Part shown: piece after piece, positions 1 through 7,645 of the stretch
Layout of the letters: each line of letters starts with the position of its first letter
How positions within the stretch are numbered: position 1 is the first letter of the stretch
Source of the DNA: Siphonobacter sp047605205
GTDB taxonomy: Bacteria; Bacteroidota; Bacteroidia; Cytophagales; Spirosomataceae
Direction of reading: 5' to 3'
Assembly: GCA_047605205.1 (NCBI GenBank)
Contig: JASGGE010000130.1
Span: forward strand, 1-11,183
DNA length: 11,183 nt
The notes under the pieces: generated by a model
Databases searched by the model: none
Seen by the model: the letters and a program-made list of their open reading frames with translations, nothing else
Told to the model about the DNA's origin: nothing
Made by a program: the position numbers and the translations under genes

Positions 1-1
1 G

Positions 2-1909
2 GGAGCGAGTTTAGGCGGAAATATTAACGTAGATGAACTAATTTATAAAGGTTTTCTGATTGGCAATATTTCGGGCTCTTCGCAGTGGGATCGTATTAAA
101 AAACGGGTGGACGTGAATATCGGCGTTGATCGAATGAATAATCCGATTCTTAATATAAAAGGGACATATACGCCCAATCAGGAAGAGAATCCGCTTGATT
201 TGATAGCAACTCTAAACCGCACCGACTTACAGATTTTTGAGCCCTTTACTGCCGATTTGTTTTCGGATACAGAAGGCCGGCCTAGTGGGCTTTCGGATAT
301 TAAAGGCCAGGCAAGTGGTGAGCTTACCATTAAAGGACACCCCAATACACCCCAGCTAAAAGGCCGGGTAGATATTAACAAAGGACAGTTACGCTTTGAT
401 TATCTGGGCGTGCGATTGAATTTTTCGGATACAATTTTTTTCCGTGGAAGTGAGTTTCAGGCTCGTTTGAATGTAACGGATGAAGAAGGCAATCCTGGAA
501 AAATCCGCCTGGGCTTTTATTCTGGTGGGAATGGCATTTATGCCATGGACTTAAAGGGGAATCTAACCAATTTTAAAATCCTCAATACAACATATAAAGA
601 TAACAAACTTTTTTATGGTAAGGGATATGTAACAGGCAGTGTTGATATCGAAAGCGTAGGATCGCTTGATAACTTAATTATCAAATCAAATGCTACCACT
701 CGCCCTGGCACAGAAATAACGATCCCAATTGATAATGCCACCGAAGTTAGTAATACTGATTACATTCAGTTTGTGAATCTGGCTATTCCTAAACCTAAAA
801 TAGGAGCACCTACTCGCCCACGGGTGCGTTCGAAGGTACAGATGGACTTCAATTTCAATATTACGCCCGATGCTAAATGTATTATGGTTTTAGATCGTCG
901 CACGGGCGACCGCCTTGAAGCATATGGGCACAGTAACCTTAATCTGGAAATGAATACAAATGGCGACTTTGCCATGCGGGGGAGTTACGAACTTGATAAA
1001 GGAAAGTATTTCTATAAGTACGAAGCCCTTGTTTCAAAGGAATTTTCCATTCTGCCTAATAGTAGGATTAGCTGGTTTGGTGATCCATATGAAGCAATTG
1101 TAGACGTAAAAGCTACCTATACAAAACTGACTTCACTGGCTCCTTTAATGACGCTGACATCTACCGAAAGCAATAGCTCAGAAATTCGCCGGCCGTATCC
1201 GGTTGAAATCATGATCACGATGAAAGATCGCCTGATGAAGCCTACCGTAACTTTCGGTATGAAAATTAAAGAATACCCGCTTTCTCCGCAGTATTCAGGA
1301 CCGATACAGGCTTTTGAAGCACGTATTGCCAATGACGATCAGGAGTTGAATAATCAGGTAAGTAGCATTTTGTTATCGGGCAGGCTTATTTCTCAAAATT
1401 CTCAGGCTTTTAGTCAGATTAACGTTTTGAATCTGCTTGCTGAAACGGGGACGAGTGTATTGAGTGATATTCTTTCGAAGGTAGCAACCGGCGTAGAAGT
1501 AGACGTAAGTACGGTGAATACAACAACCATTGGAACCAGCCAAACCTTGGCCGATCAATTAAGAGCACGAGTATCTTATAACTTCGGGAATGGATTAACC
1601 ATTAGTCGGGATGGTGGGTTTTCGTCTGTATATAGCACTCAAAATGCGAACCTGATTGGTGACTGGGCCGCGGAATGGACTGTAACCCCCGATGCCCGCT
1701 GGCGTTTGAAAGCGTTTAGTCGTTTTCCCCAAAACACCTTGTTAATTACTAGTTTTAACCAGAACACACCGACCGTTGGTGGGAGTGTAGTATACACCAA
1801 AAGTTTCAATTACATCTTTCCTCGTAAAAAAACAAACAGCAATTCGAAGGAACAATCTGCTAAAGAATCCGGTACAAATTCTGCTCAGCAACTATTGCCA
1901 CAACGATAA
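2..1909 (+). CDS. tamB: TamB-like translocation/assembly module protein, C-terminal part (5' end outside window)
   Basis: The reading frame is open from base 2, so the gene starts left of the window; 635 codons are visible, ending in TAA. The protein is a long run of alternating beta-strand sequence rich in N, T, G and D, without Cys clusters or catalytic motifs. This suits the beta-taco/DUF490 (TamB C-terminal) domain, which spans the periplasm and is thought to move lipids or assist outer-membrane protein assembly with a BamA/TamA-type partner. The last 130 or so residues carry the typical Bacteroidota ending: a VSYNFGNGLTI strand, then LIGDWAAEW and WRLKAFSRF (about bases 1650-1725), then a GGSVVYTKSFNYIF strand and a short polar Lys/Ser/Gln-rich tail. 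The first GTG at 107 is internal, not a start. A hairpin terminator follows directly. Family assignment is firm; the exact role in this organism is inferred. Confidence 0.85.
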   Translation, partial: GASLGGNINVDELIYKGFLIGNISGSSQWDRIKKRVDVNIGVDRMNNPILNIKGTYTPNQEENPLDLIATLNRTDLQIFEPFTADLFSDTEGRPSGLSDIKGQASGELTIKGHPNTPQLKGRVDINKGQLRFDYLGVRLNFSDTIFFRGSEFQARLNVTDEEGNPGKIRLGFYSGGNGIYAMDLKGNLTNFKILNTTYKDNKLFYGKGYVTGSVDIESVGSLDNLIIKSNATTRPGTEITIPIDNATEVSNTDYIQFVNLAIPKPKIGAPTRPRVRSKVQMDFNFNITPDAKCIMVLDRRTGDRLEAYGHSNLNLEMNTNGDFAMRGSYELDKGKYFYKYEALVSKEFSILPNSRISWFGDPYEAIVDVKATYTKLTSLAPLMTLTSTESNSSEIRRPYPVEIMITMKDRLMKPTVTFGMKIKEYPLSPQYSGPIQAFEARIANDDQELNNQVSSILLSGRLISQNSQAFSQINVLNLLAETGTSVLSDILSKVATGVEVDVSTVNTTTIGTSQTLADQLRARVSYNFGNGLTISRDGGFSSVYSTQNANLIGDWAAEWTVTPDARWRLKAFSRFPQNTLLITSFNQNTPTVGGSVVYTKSFNYIFPRKKTNSNSKEQSAKESGTNSAQQLLPQR

Positions 1910-1943
1910 AAGCTTGCCGAAGTATTTTTTCAGCAAGCTTTTT
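1908..1943 (+). terminator. Rho-independent terminator after tamB, possibly bidirectional
   Basis: The inverted repeat AAAGCTTGC (1909-1917) and GCAAGCTTT (1933-1941) gives a 9-bp stem with a 15-base loop. The A-rich left arm and T-run 1939-1943 give the usual tail on the + strand, overlapping the tamB stop codon. Read on the - strand it also ends in a short T-run, so it could stop transcripts coming from mnmA, whose stop codon is about 105 bases away. Confidence 0.75.
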
Positions 1944-2048
1944 CATGGACTGCATCCGTTACTTTTCGCCAGACTAAAATTGGCTCTTCATTCCATATTC
2001 CCGGAACCGCTTTGGGATTCTCTTAACAGAATAAATCATCGAACTTTC

Positions 2049-3149
2049 TTACTTCATTGACTTTAAAATCCAGCCGCCACCTACCACATCATCTCCTTCA
2101 TAGAAAACGGCCGCCTGACCAGGGGCAACTCCTGTTACGGGTTCGTGAAAAGTTACTTCCATTTTGTCGCCTGTTTGCGTGATCAATGCCGGAGTACCTT
2201 CATGTTTATAACGAATCTTGGTAACCGTTTCAAGCGGTAAAGGCAAATTGGCAAATTTCTGCATATTTAACTGGCCAACCAGCATACCAGTCCGTTCCAG
2301 ATCCCGGTCTCGGCCTAATACTACTTCATTGGTATCTTTTCTGATTTCGGTTACGAAAGCTGGATATCCTAAAGCGATGCCTAAACCTTTGCGTTGTCCG
2401 ATGGTATAAAACGGATAACCTTCGTGCTTACCCAGCACTTTTCCAGCCTGATCTATAAAGTTACCTCCCGATACTTCTGCTTCAAGCGTAGGAATACGGC
2501 GTTTAAGAAAACCCCGATAGTCGTTATCAGGTACAAAGCAGATTTCGTAACTCTCTGACTTATTGGCTAGTTCGTAAAAGCCACGTTCTTTGGCCATTTC
2601 CCGGATTTCTGTTTTGCGAAATCCACCCAAGGGTAGCTTTGTACGGCTCAGGCTTTCCTGAGAAACACCCCAAAGTACATAACTCTGGTCTTTCCAGGTA
2701 TCTAGCCCTTTGGAGACTACATAACGTCCGTCATTTTCCTGCCGGATATTGGCATAATGTCCGGTGGCAATGAACGCACAATCTAGCTTATCGGCCCGCC
2801 GAAGAAGAGCATCCCATTTGATGTGTGTATTACACAGAACGCATGGATTAGGCGTGCGGCCTTCCAGGTATTCGCCCGTGAAATGATCGATTACATAATC
2901 ACCGAATTCATTCCGGATATCAAGAATATAATGAGGAAATCCTAACTGTACGGCAACGTTTCGAGCGTCGTTAATGCTGTCTAAACTACAGCAGCCTGTT
3001 TCTTTTTTTGTACCACCAGAACTGGCGTAGTCCCAGGTTTTCATCGTCATACCGATGACTTCGTAGCCTTCTTCGTGCAATAAAACTGCTGCCAGTGAAG
3101 AGTCGATGCCGCCACTCATGGCGACTAAAATTCGTCCGTGTTTGCTCAT
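2049..3149 (-). CDS. mnmA: tRNA-specific 2-thiouridylase MnmA
   Basis: A complete 366-residue protein of normal family length. MnmA activates U34 of tRNA Lys, Glu and Gln with ATP and inserts sulfur at C2 in the cytoplasm. Visible motifs in order: the PP-loop SGGIDSS (12-18) for ATP; GCCSLDSINDAR (52-63); TPNPCVLCN (99-107) with the expected catalytic Cys106; GHYAN (130-134); YEICFVPD (201-208) with the second catalytic Cys204; GQRKGLGI (251-258); and the C-terminal beta-barrel with GVAPGQAAVFYEGD (340-353). The start at 3149 sits just before the PP-loop, leaving no room for a later one. It is convergent with tamB and has its own likely promoter at 3240-3247. Cys103 replaces the Asp found before the catalytic Cys in E. 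coli MnmA; a Cys here is, as far as I recall, common in other phyla. Identification is secure. Confidence 0.97.
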   Translation of the reverse strand: MSKHGRILVAMSGGIDSSLAAVLLHEEGYEVIGMTMKTWDYASSGGTKKETGCCSLDSINDARNVAVQLGFPHYILDIRNEFGDYVIDHFTGEYLEGRTPNPCVLCNTHIKWDALLRRADKLDCAFIATGHYANIRQENDGRYVVSKGLDTWKDQSYVLWGVSQESLSRTKLPLGGFRKTEIREMAKERGFYELANKSESYEICFVPDNDYRGFLKRRIPTLEAEVSGGNFIDQAGKVLGKHEGYPFYTIGQRKGLGIALGYPAFVTEIRKDTNEVVLGRDRDLERTGMLVGQLNMQKFANLPLPLETVTKIRYKHEGTPALITQTGDKMEVTFHEPVTGVAPGQAAVFYEGDDVVGGGWILKSMK

Positions 3150-3239
3150 GCGAATCAGCCAAGGTTCAAAGCCTTGCGATGTATGGTTTAATAGATGTAG
3201 AATCGTTGAAACTGGATTCTAACCAAAATAATTCAGCTA

Positions 3240-3247
3240 CAAAGGTA
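3240..3247 (-). promoter_or_regulatory. Bacteroidota-type -7 promoter element upstream of mnmA
   Basis: Read on the - strand this is TACCTTTG, a full match to the Bacteroidota -7 consensus TAnnTTTG. It lies about 90 bases upstream of the mnmA start. No clear -33 TTG is seen at the usual spacing, so the assignment rests on the -7 box alone. The implied leader contains a small hairpin (CAAGG 3160-3164 with CCTTG 3172-3176) about 11 bases before the start codon. Confidence 0.45.
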
Positions 3248-3322
3248 AAACATTCCTTTCCGAACTAATTTGTTCGCATTGATAAGTTGTTTCCCAATAA
3301 AAATAGTAAGTAGATTAGAAGT

Positions 3323-3796
3323 CTAGACATGAGCTGAATGAAGAACATCTAACGAAGTCAGTTTAGGTAACTCTACTTGAGCTAGTAGCTGTTCTTCCAG
3401 TAAGTCGGCCCAGGTATTAAAGTAAAGGACAACGTCCTCACGGACATTATGACGCATGGCATCCCGGCGTTCTAGTGGAATCCGGTTCTTAATTTTAGGG
3501 TCCGAGAGCCATTCTAAATGCTGAAGGTCTGTCACTGAAAGCCCAAATTGAAGAAGCTCAGCAATGATTAAATCTAAAGGCAACTGACTGGTAGGGCAAT
3601 ATTCTTCTAACTGTTCACGCCAATTACCTCTTCCCTGCATGGCAAAAGTATGAATTTCGGCTTTGGTTAGCTGCGTTAGTTCCTGAACCAGATTACCACA
3701 GTTGCAGGCTCCCATATGGCCCCACATATAGGCTGAGTTAGCTTCTAGCTTCTTTGCCGTGCGTCGTAAAGCATCAATAAGTGTTAGCGTAATCAT
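3323..3796 (-). CDS. Conserved Bacteroidota protein of unknown function with HMGACNC motif
   Basis: A 157-residue soluble protein without signal peptide or membrane segment. I started it at ATG 3796; the frame also allows TTG at 3802, adding only two residues. No function is recognised. The N-terminal third holds the most striking stretch, YMWGHMGACNCGNL (23-36), with His27, Cys31 and Cys33 close together; His49 and Cys67 follow further on. This could be a metal site, but that is a guess. The C-terminal half is helical and charged and includes REDVVLYFNTWADLLEEQL (119-137). I believe similar proteins with this WGHMGxCNCGNL stretch occur in other Bacteroidota, but could not search. It lies upstream of mnmA on the same strand, separated by about 170 bases and a probable mnmA promoter, so a shared transcript is not implied. 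No Shine-Dalgarno sequence precedes the start. Confidence 0.8.
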   Translation of the reverse strand: MITLTLIDALRRTAKKLEANSAYMWGHMGACNCGNLVQELTQLTKAEIHTFAMQGRGNWREQLEEYCPTSQLPLDLIIAELLQFGLSVTDLQHLEWLSDPKIKNRIPLERRDAMRHNVREDVVLYFNTWADLLEEQLLAQVELPKLTSLDVLHSAHV

Positions 3797-4150
3797 AAGC
3801 AATATGGATGTGTTTAGTGGATGGGAATTAGCAAGTCAGACTAATACTTTATTAGGATTTAAAAACGTTCTGGATTCAGTATTCGGGATAAATAACAACG
3901 TTTTCTGATCTTAATTTAAGAAAACCCGCTAATTGTTTCTTTAAATTTACTTTACAAAATAATCATTTAGTTTATATTAACCGCTGTTAATCAGTATTTT
4001 AGTGTTAGATAACCTTTTTGTATTATTGGTCATTTTAAGGCTTGACCCATCTATCTTTTTAAACAAAAAATGTTTAAAAGGGAAAAGACTTCCCAGCTCA
4101 TAAGTATGAAATCTGCTTGTCATAAAGCTGGACTACCATTTATTATTTAC
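3797..4150. other. Divergent intergenic region, AT-rich, with small palindromes
   Basis: About 350 bases separate the unknown gene (- strand) from the preferred start of the S41 peptidase (+ strand). The region is strongly AT-rich and has no credible coding content apart from the weak in-frame upstream extension of the peptidase from ATG 4070. It contains ATTAAC-CGCT-GTTAAT (3976-3991), GTTA-GA-TAAC (4004-4013), and a 9-bp hairpin TTTTAAACA/TGTTTAAAA (4057-4079). These could be operators or simply the result of AT richness. Confidence 0.5.
4026..4059 (+). promoter_or_regulatory. Possible promoter of the S41 peptidase gene
   Basis: TATCTTTT (4052-4059) matches the Bacteroidota -7 box TAnnTTTG in all but the last base. 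A TTG at 4026-4028 could be the -33 box, with a slightly long spacing. Transcription would begin near 4066, too close to ATG 4070 for that codon to be a good start, which supports translation from 4151. Confidence 0.3.
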
Positions 4151-5626
4151 ATGAAGTACAGTTGGCTTCTTCTATTAATCGGATTAGCAGCTTGTTCCCC
4201 GCGGGCATATTCACCTGAACGTAAATTTTCGAAAGAGTCTTTGCAGGCCGATTTTCAGATTCTACGAACAAGCCTTGAGACAAACCATCCGGGTTTGTAC
4301 TGGTATACTTCCCAAAAGCAGCTTGACTCAGCGTTCAATGCGACTGCCCAGCATCTGGATCATTCGATGACGGAACTTGAATTTCGCCGTTTGCTTGATC
4401 CACTGATTGAGTTAATTCACTGTGGCCATACCAATGTGCGAGGTTCGAAATCATTTGAACACTGGCGAAAGAAAAACCTGGCAAAGGACTTTCCTTTAGG
4501 CATTTTTGAATGGAATGGCAAAATATACGTGTTAGCAAATGCTAGCTCAGAATCAGCCATTTATAAAGGACAGGAATTAGTAAAAATCGACGGACGCGAT
4601 GCCAAAGCCATCTATGATACATTACGAAGGATTGTAATATCAGATGGGTATAATGAAACATTCAAGAATACCGCCATTCTGAACCATTTTCCTATGTATT
4701 ATCGCTACTGGTTTGGTGAAAAAGAACGGTATGAAGTAACCCTTAAAGATTCTCTCGGTACCGATGTAACGTATGAAGTAGCATTACGGAAGCCTGAAAA
4801 AATAAAAAAGCCCGTAAAGCATCGCCCCATTTCAGACCAGCAACGTCCAGCCTTACCACCTTTACAGCCGTCTATTGGTAATAAAAGTATTCAGTTGAGC
4901 TTTGTTCCATATGATTCGAGTATCGCAATTATTGATCTGAATACCTTTAGTGGCTTTGCTTACCGGAAGTGGTTCCGAAGGGTGTTTCGGGAAATCAAAC
5001 ACCATAATGTTCAAAATCTGGTTATTGACTTACGTAATAATGGCGGAGGGAAGGTTGCGGCTAGTAATCGCCTGATGCGGTATGTGATGGGTCGACCTTT
5101 TCAGGCCTATCAATCCGTAGAAAGTAGGCCCATTCAGCATGATTTTAACAAATATACCAACGAGCGAATTCTCCGTTGGGTTATGTTGAGTATAGTATCA
5201 AAACGTCTTCCAGATGGGAAACGTCGCATTACATACGCAACGGGTGTTCAGAAACCATTAAAAAAATACGGCTATCATGGTGAAGTCTATATTCTGACTA
5301 ATGGGGGATCTTTTTCAGCTTCTTCGATAACGGCGGCCAATTTGCAGTTCTGGAAAAGAGCCACCGTAATTGGTCGGGAAACGGGTGGCGGACGAAACGG
5401 CTGTACGGCTTGGGTCATTCCTTATCTAACTCTGCCGGAAAGCCATTTACGACTTCGTTTCCCGCTATTTAAGACCATTACAGCGGTTACGGATCCTAAT
5501 GTGGGCCATGGAGTTGTGCCTGACTATCCAGTTGTATTTACCCAGCGTGATTTCCTGTTAAATCACGATCCAGATATGGAAAAGGTATATCAGCTTGTAC
5601 AACGAGCTGCCTTAACTAAAGAATAA
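4151..5626 (+). CDS. S41-family peptidase, lipoprotein
   Basis: The preferred start at 4151 gives 491 residues beginning MKYSWLLLLIGLAAC, a textbook lipoprotein signal with lipobox LAAC and lipidated Cys15; in-frame ATGs at 4070 and 4106 would bury this signal. After a helical N-terminal domain come CGHTNV (His93), a PDZ-like segment (about 123-165), a Pro/Lys-rich linker (about 214-243), and the S41 core: VIDLRNNGGG (291-300), LTNGGSFSAS (382-391) with the nucleophile expected among Ser387-Ser391 (most likely Ser389), VIGRETGGG (406-414), and GHGVVPDYPV near the end. The lysine of the Ser-Lys type (the GKG found in CtpA/Prc) is absent; TGGGRNG stands in its place, so a His-assisted mechanism of the tricorn/IRBP kind is more likely. 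It is probably anchored in the cell envelope. The substrate is unknown. It stands alone on the + strand. Confidence 0.88.
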   Translation: MKYSWLLLLIGLAACSPRAYSPERKFSKESLQADFQILRTSLETNHPGLYWYTSQKQLDSAFNATAQHLDHSMTELEFRRLLDPLIELIHCGHTNVRGSKSFEHWRKKNLAKDFPLGIFEWNGKIYVLANASSESAIYKGQELVKIDGRDAKAIYDTLRRIVISDGYNETFKNTAILNHFPMYYRYWFGEKERYEVTLKDSLGTDVTYEVALRKPEKIKKPVKHRPISDQQRPALPPLQPSIGNKSIQLSFVPYDSSIAIIDLNTFSGFAYRKWFRRVFREIKHHNVQNLVIDLRNNGGGKVAASNRLMRYVMGRPFQAYQSVESRPIQHDFNKYTNERILRWVMLSIVSKRLPDGKRRITYATGVQKPLKKYGYHGEVYILTNGGSFSASSITAANLQFWKRATVIGRETGGGRNGCTAWVIPYLTLPESHLRLRFPLFKTITAVTDPNVGHGVVPDYPVVFTQRDFLLNHDPDMEKVYQLVQRAALTKE

Positions 5627-5655
5627 AAACGTACTTTAAGAAATATCAGAAAAAA

Positions 5656-6198
5656 CTAGTCGAGTGGGCGAATAGGCAGTTTTTCGTTGAAAAGAAAATA
5701 TTTCTTATCAGCCCCAATCGTTAGATTAACAATGTTTTGCTGATCGTCAAATATATCCACAAACGTAGACTGTTCAAGTTTGCAGCCTTTTAATACCCCA
5801 TTGGAAGGTAACTCAAGAAAAACCCAGGTTGCATCTAATTCATTTTGTTTCCCAACATACTGATAAGCAAAGGCAGTTCCTTGTGGGTTGATCAACTTAA
5901 AGTGCTTTCGGATGTAGGCTTCGATAAGGCGATCATTCTTATCATTATCCTGAATATGAATCCGGGTGCCGGGGCGTCCTTTTTCAAGCACGGTTTCCAG
6001 GTCATTGGTAAACACTTTAATTTCCACTTCAAAAGATTTCGTCTTGACGTTGTATCGCATCTCTGTCAGACTGTTATGGAAATCGTGTTTTTCTTCTAAA
6101 AAACGAAAAGCGAAAAACGCCGGCAAGCTAAGAAGTAAGATTAGAACCAATCGTACTGAATACCTGCGTGCTGACATTTTTCGCTTTTCCATATCCAT
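5656..6198 (-). CDS. DUF6702-like membrane-anchored or secreted protein
   Basis: A 180-residue protein with a basic N-terminus and one hydrophobic segment (about 15-33), which is either an uncleaved anchor or a signal peptide. The mature part opens with HDFHNSLTEMRYN (38-50) followed by KSFEVEIKVFTNDLE (54-68). This His-x-S-x-TE-x-x-YN / K-x-F-x-DDLE-like pattern is what I know from the Bacteroidota family DUF6702, whose function is not established. The rest is predicted beta-rich, ending FLFNEKLPI. Met8 is a possible later start. It begins 52 bases after the rseP stop on the same strand with no terminator or promoter between, so it is probably co-transcribed with rseP. It converges with the S41 peptidase gene, with only about 30 bases between stops and no clear hairpin there. 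Confidence 0.75.
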   Translation of the reverse strand: MDMEKRKMSARRYSVRLVLILLLSLPAFFAFRFLEEKHDFHNSLTEMRYNVKTKSFEVEIKVFTNDLETVLEKGRPGTRIHIQDNDKNDRLIEAYIRKHFKLINPQGTAFAYQYVGKQNELDATWVFLELPSNGVLKGCKLEQSTFVDIFDDQQNIVNLTIGADKKYFLFNEKLPIRPLD

Positions 6199-6250
6199 TC
6201 TTCCGTGTTTTAGTAAGACAGTGGCATCTCAACAAAACACTTCTATTCTT

Positions 6251-7645
6251 TTACTTAAATAAATCATTTCCAATTGCAAACACCATTAGGCCTAACAATA
6301 GGATGGTACCAATTTGCTGGGCACGTTCGAGGAATTTTTCAGAAGGAGCCCGTCGGAAAATCATTTCGTATAACAAGAAAATGACGTGACCACCATCAAG
6401 GGCAGGAATTGGTAATGCATTCATGAAAGCCAATGCCATTGAAAGTAATCCTGTTACGGTCCAGAAGTGATTCCAATCCCATATTTCTCCGTATAACTTA
6501 CTGATTCCGACCGGGCCACTGATGGCATCGGAGGCGGCAACTTCACCTTTGAATATCTTGCCGAAGCCTTTTACGTTTTTCGCCACCACATCAAAAGCAT
6601 CATACGTACCTACACGGAGTGCTTGCCCAAAGGTATAGTCGATGTGAGCTGGCTTCTGAAGAGGCGTACGCTTAGGATAAAGCATCAATTTTCCCAGAGG
6701 TGTAATGCGGGGCTTTAAGGTTAAGAGTTTGCCGGTACGATTCACCAGTACATCAATTACCTTACCTTTATTCTGAGAAAGAACTTCCGTAAACTGGTGA
6801 TAATAAGTAATGGGCTGACCATTAATACTGATAATTTTATCGTTGTCTTTAAAGCCAGCTTCGTATGCGGGATAGCTCTGTTGAGGCTTGTTTAAAAGAC
6901 GGGAAAATAAACCTGGCTTTTCAGGAGCCATTACCTGAGCTACGCCATCGAACGTTGCAAACGTGCTGATAAAACGTTCGGGGTTATTGTCACGGGCAAG
7001 CATACCGGCCAGATCGTTCCGAATTGGGATGTCGAGAACTTTGCCATTTCGGTCGACGGTATAATAACTATCTGATTCCAGCAAAACTTTGCCAACAACA
7101 TCCTGACGAAAATCTTCAACGGGTTTGCCGTTTACTTTCAGAATCTTATCACCCGTTTGCAAGCCGATTTCTTTAGCTAGTTCGCCGGCAACAATTCCGT
7201 TTTTATTGACTTCCGAAACGGGGATATAGTTATACCCATTCTGGAATGACAAGGAAACGAAAATGATAATGCCGGTGATGATGTTTATGATGATCCCGCC
7301 CAACATAACTAATAAACGCTGCCAGGCTGGTTTGGCCCGGAATTCCCAGGGCATCGGTTCTGTCGATAACTTGGAAGATTCCTGAGTTTCGTCAATCATT
7401 CCATCAATCTGAACATAACCCCCTAGAGGGAACCAGCCGATACCGTACTCAGTATCACCAATTTTCTTTTTCCACAGGGCGAAGTTGGCTACATTAGGTA
7501 GTGGAAAAAGAAAATCAAAAAAGATATAAAACTTATTAACTCTGATTTTAAAAAGCTTGGCAAAGAAAAAGTGACCAAACTCGTGTAATCCTACCAGAAT
7601 TGAAAGCCCTAGCAATAACTGCCCGGCCATAATCCATCCACTCAT
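6251..7645 (-). CDS. rseP: RIP metalloprotease RseP (site-2 protease, M50)
   Basis: A 464-residue integral membrane zinc protease of normal length for the family. These enzymes cleave transmembrane substrates such as anti-sigma factors after a first cut and also clear signal peptides. Visible: zinc motif HEFGH (21-25) in the first membrane helix; the membrane-embedded GGY loop (75-77); a second hydrophobic helix (about 111-134); two PDZ domains (about 142-215, with GLQTGDKILKVNG, and about 255-312, with GFKDNDKIISINGQPI); SGPVGI (376-381); the third zinc ligand Asp417 in NALPIPALDGGH (409-420); and a final helix (about 445-460). Start ATG 7645 gives the family's usual MxGxIMAGQL opening. dxr, often the upstream partner in other bacteria, is not next to it here; a 341-base gap with its own likely promoter precedes it. 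DUF6702-like gene follows. Confidence 0.96.
   Translation of the reverse strand: MSGWIMAGQLLLGLSILVGLHEFGHFFFAKLFKIRVNKFYIFFDFLFPLPNVANFALWKKKIGDTEYGIGWFPLGGYVQIDGMIDETQESSKLSTEPMPWEFRAKPAWQRLLVMLGGIIINIITGIIIFVSLSFQNGYNYIPVSEVNKNGIVAGELAKEIGLQTGDKILKVNGKPVEDFRQDVVGKVLLESDSYYTVDRNGKVLDIPIRNDLAGMLARDNNPERFISTFATFDGVAQVMAPEKPGLFSRLLNKPQQSYPAYEAGFKDNDKIISINGQPITYYHQFTEVLSQNKGKVIDVLVNRTGKLLTLKPRITPLGKLMLYPKRTPLQKPAHIDYTFGQALRVGTYDAFDVVAKNVKGFGKIFKGEVAASDAISGPVGISKLYGEIWDWNHFWTVTGLLSMALAFMNALPIPALDGGHVIFLLYEMIFRRAPSEKFLERAQQIGTILLLGLMVFAIGNDLFK

Noticed and set aside
3955..3962. TTATTTTG on the - strand as promoter of the unknown 157-residue gene
   Set aside because: It has a mismatch in the key TA of the -7 box, lies about 160 bases upstream, and has no -33 partner in an AT-rich region where such near matches are expected.
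3876..3998. Direct repeat TCAGTATT at 3876-3883 and 3991-3998
   Set aside because: An 8-base repeat in an AT-rich spacer is expected by chance, and the surrounding bases do not match.
4070..4150. Upstream in-frame start for the S41 peptidase (ATG 4070)
   Set aside because: It would place 27 extra residues before a clear lipoprotein signal peptide, and the codon lies inside an AT-rich hairpin close to the likely transcription start.
5627..5655. Terminator between the convergent S41 and DUF6702-like genes
   Set aside because: A - strand T-run and the 6-bp ACTAGT palindrome are present, but no hairpin with a usable stem can be drawn in this short gap.
5845..6389. Several overlapping + strand ORFs opposite the DUF6702-like gene and the end of rseP
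   Set aside because: They are antisense to clearly recognised genes, overlap each other in different frames and show no family resemblance.
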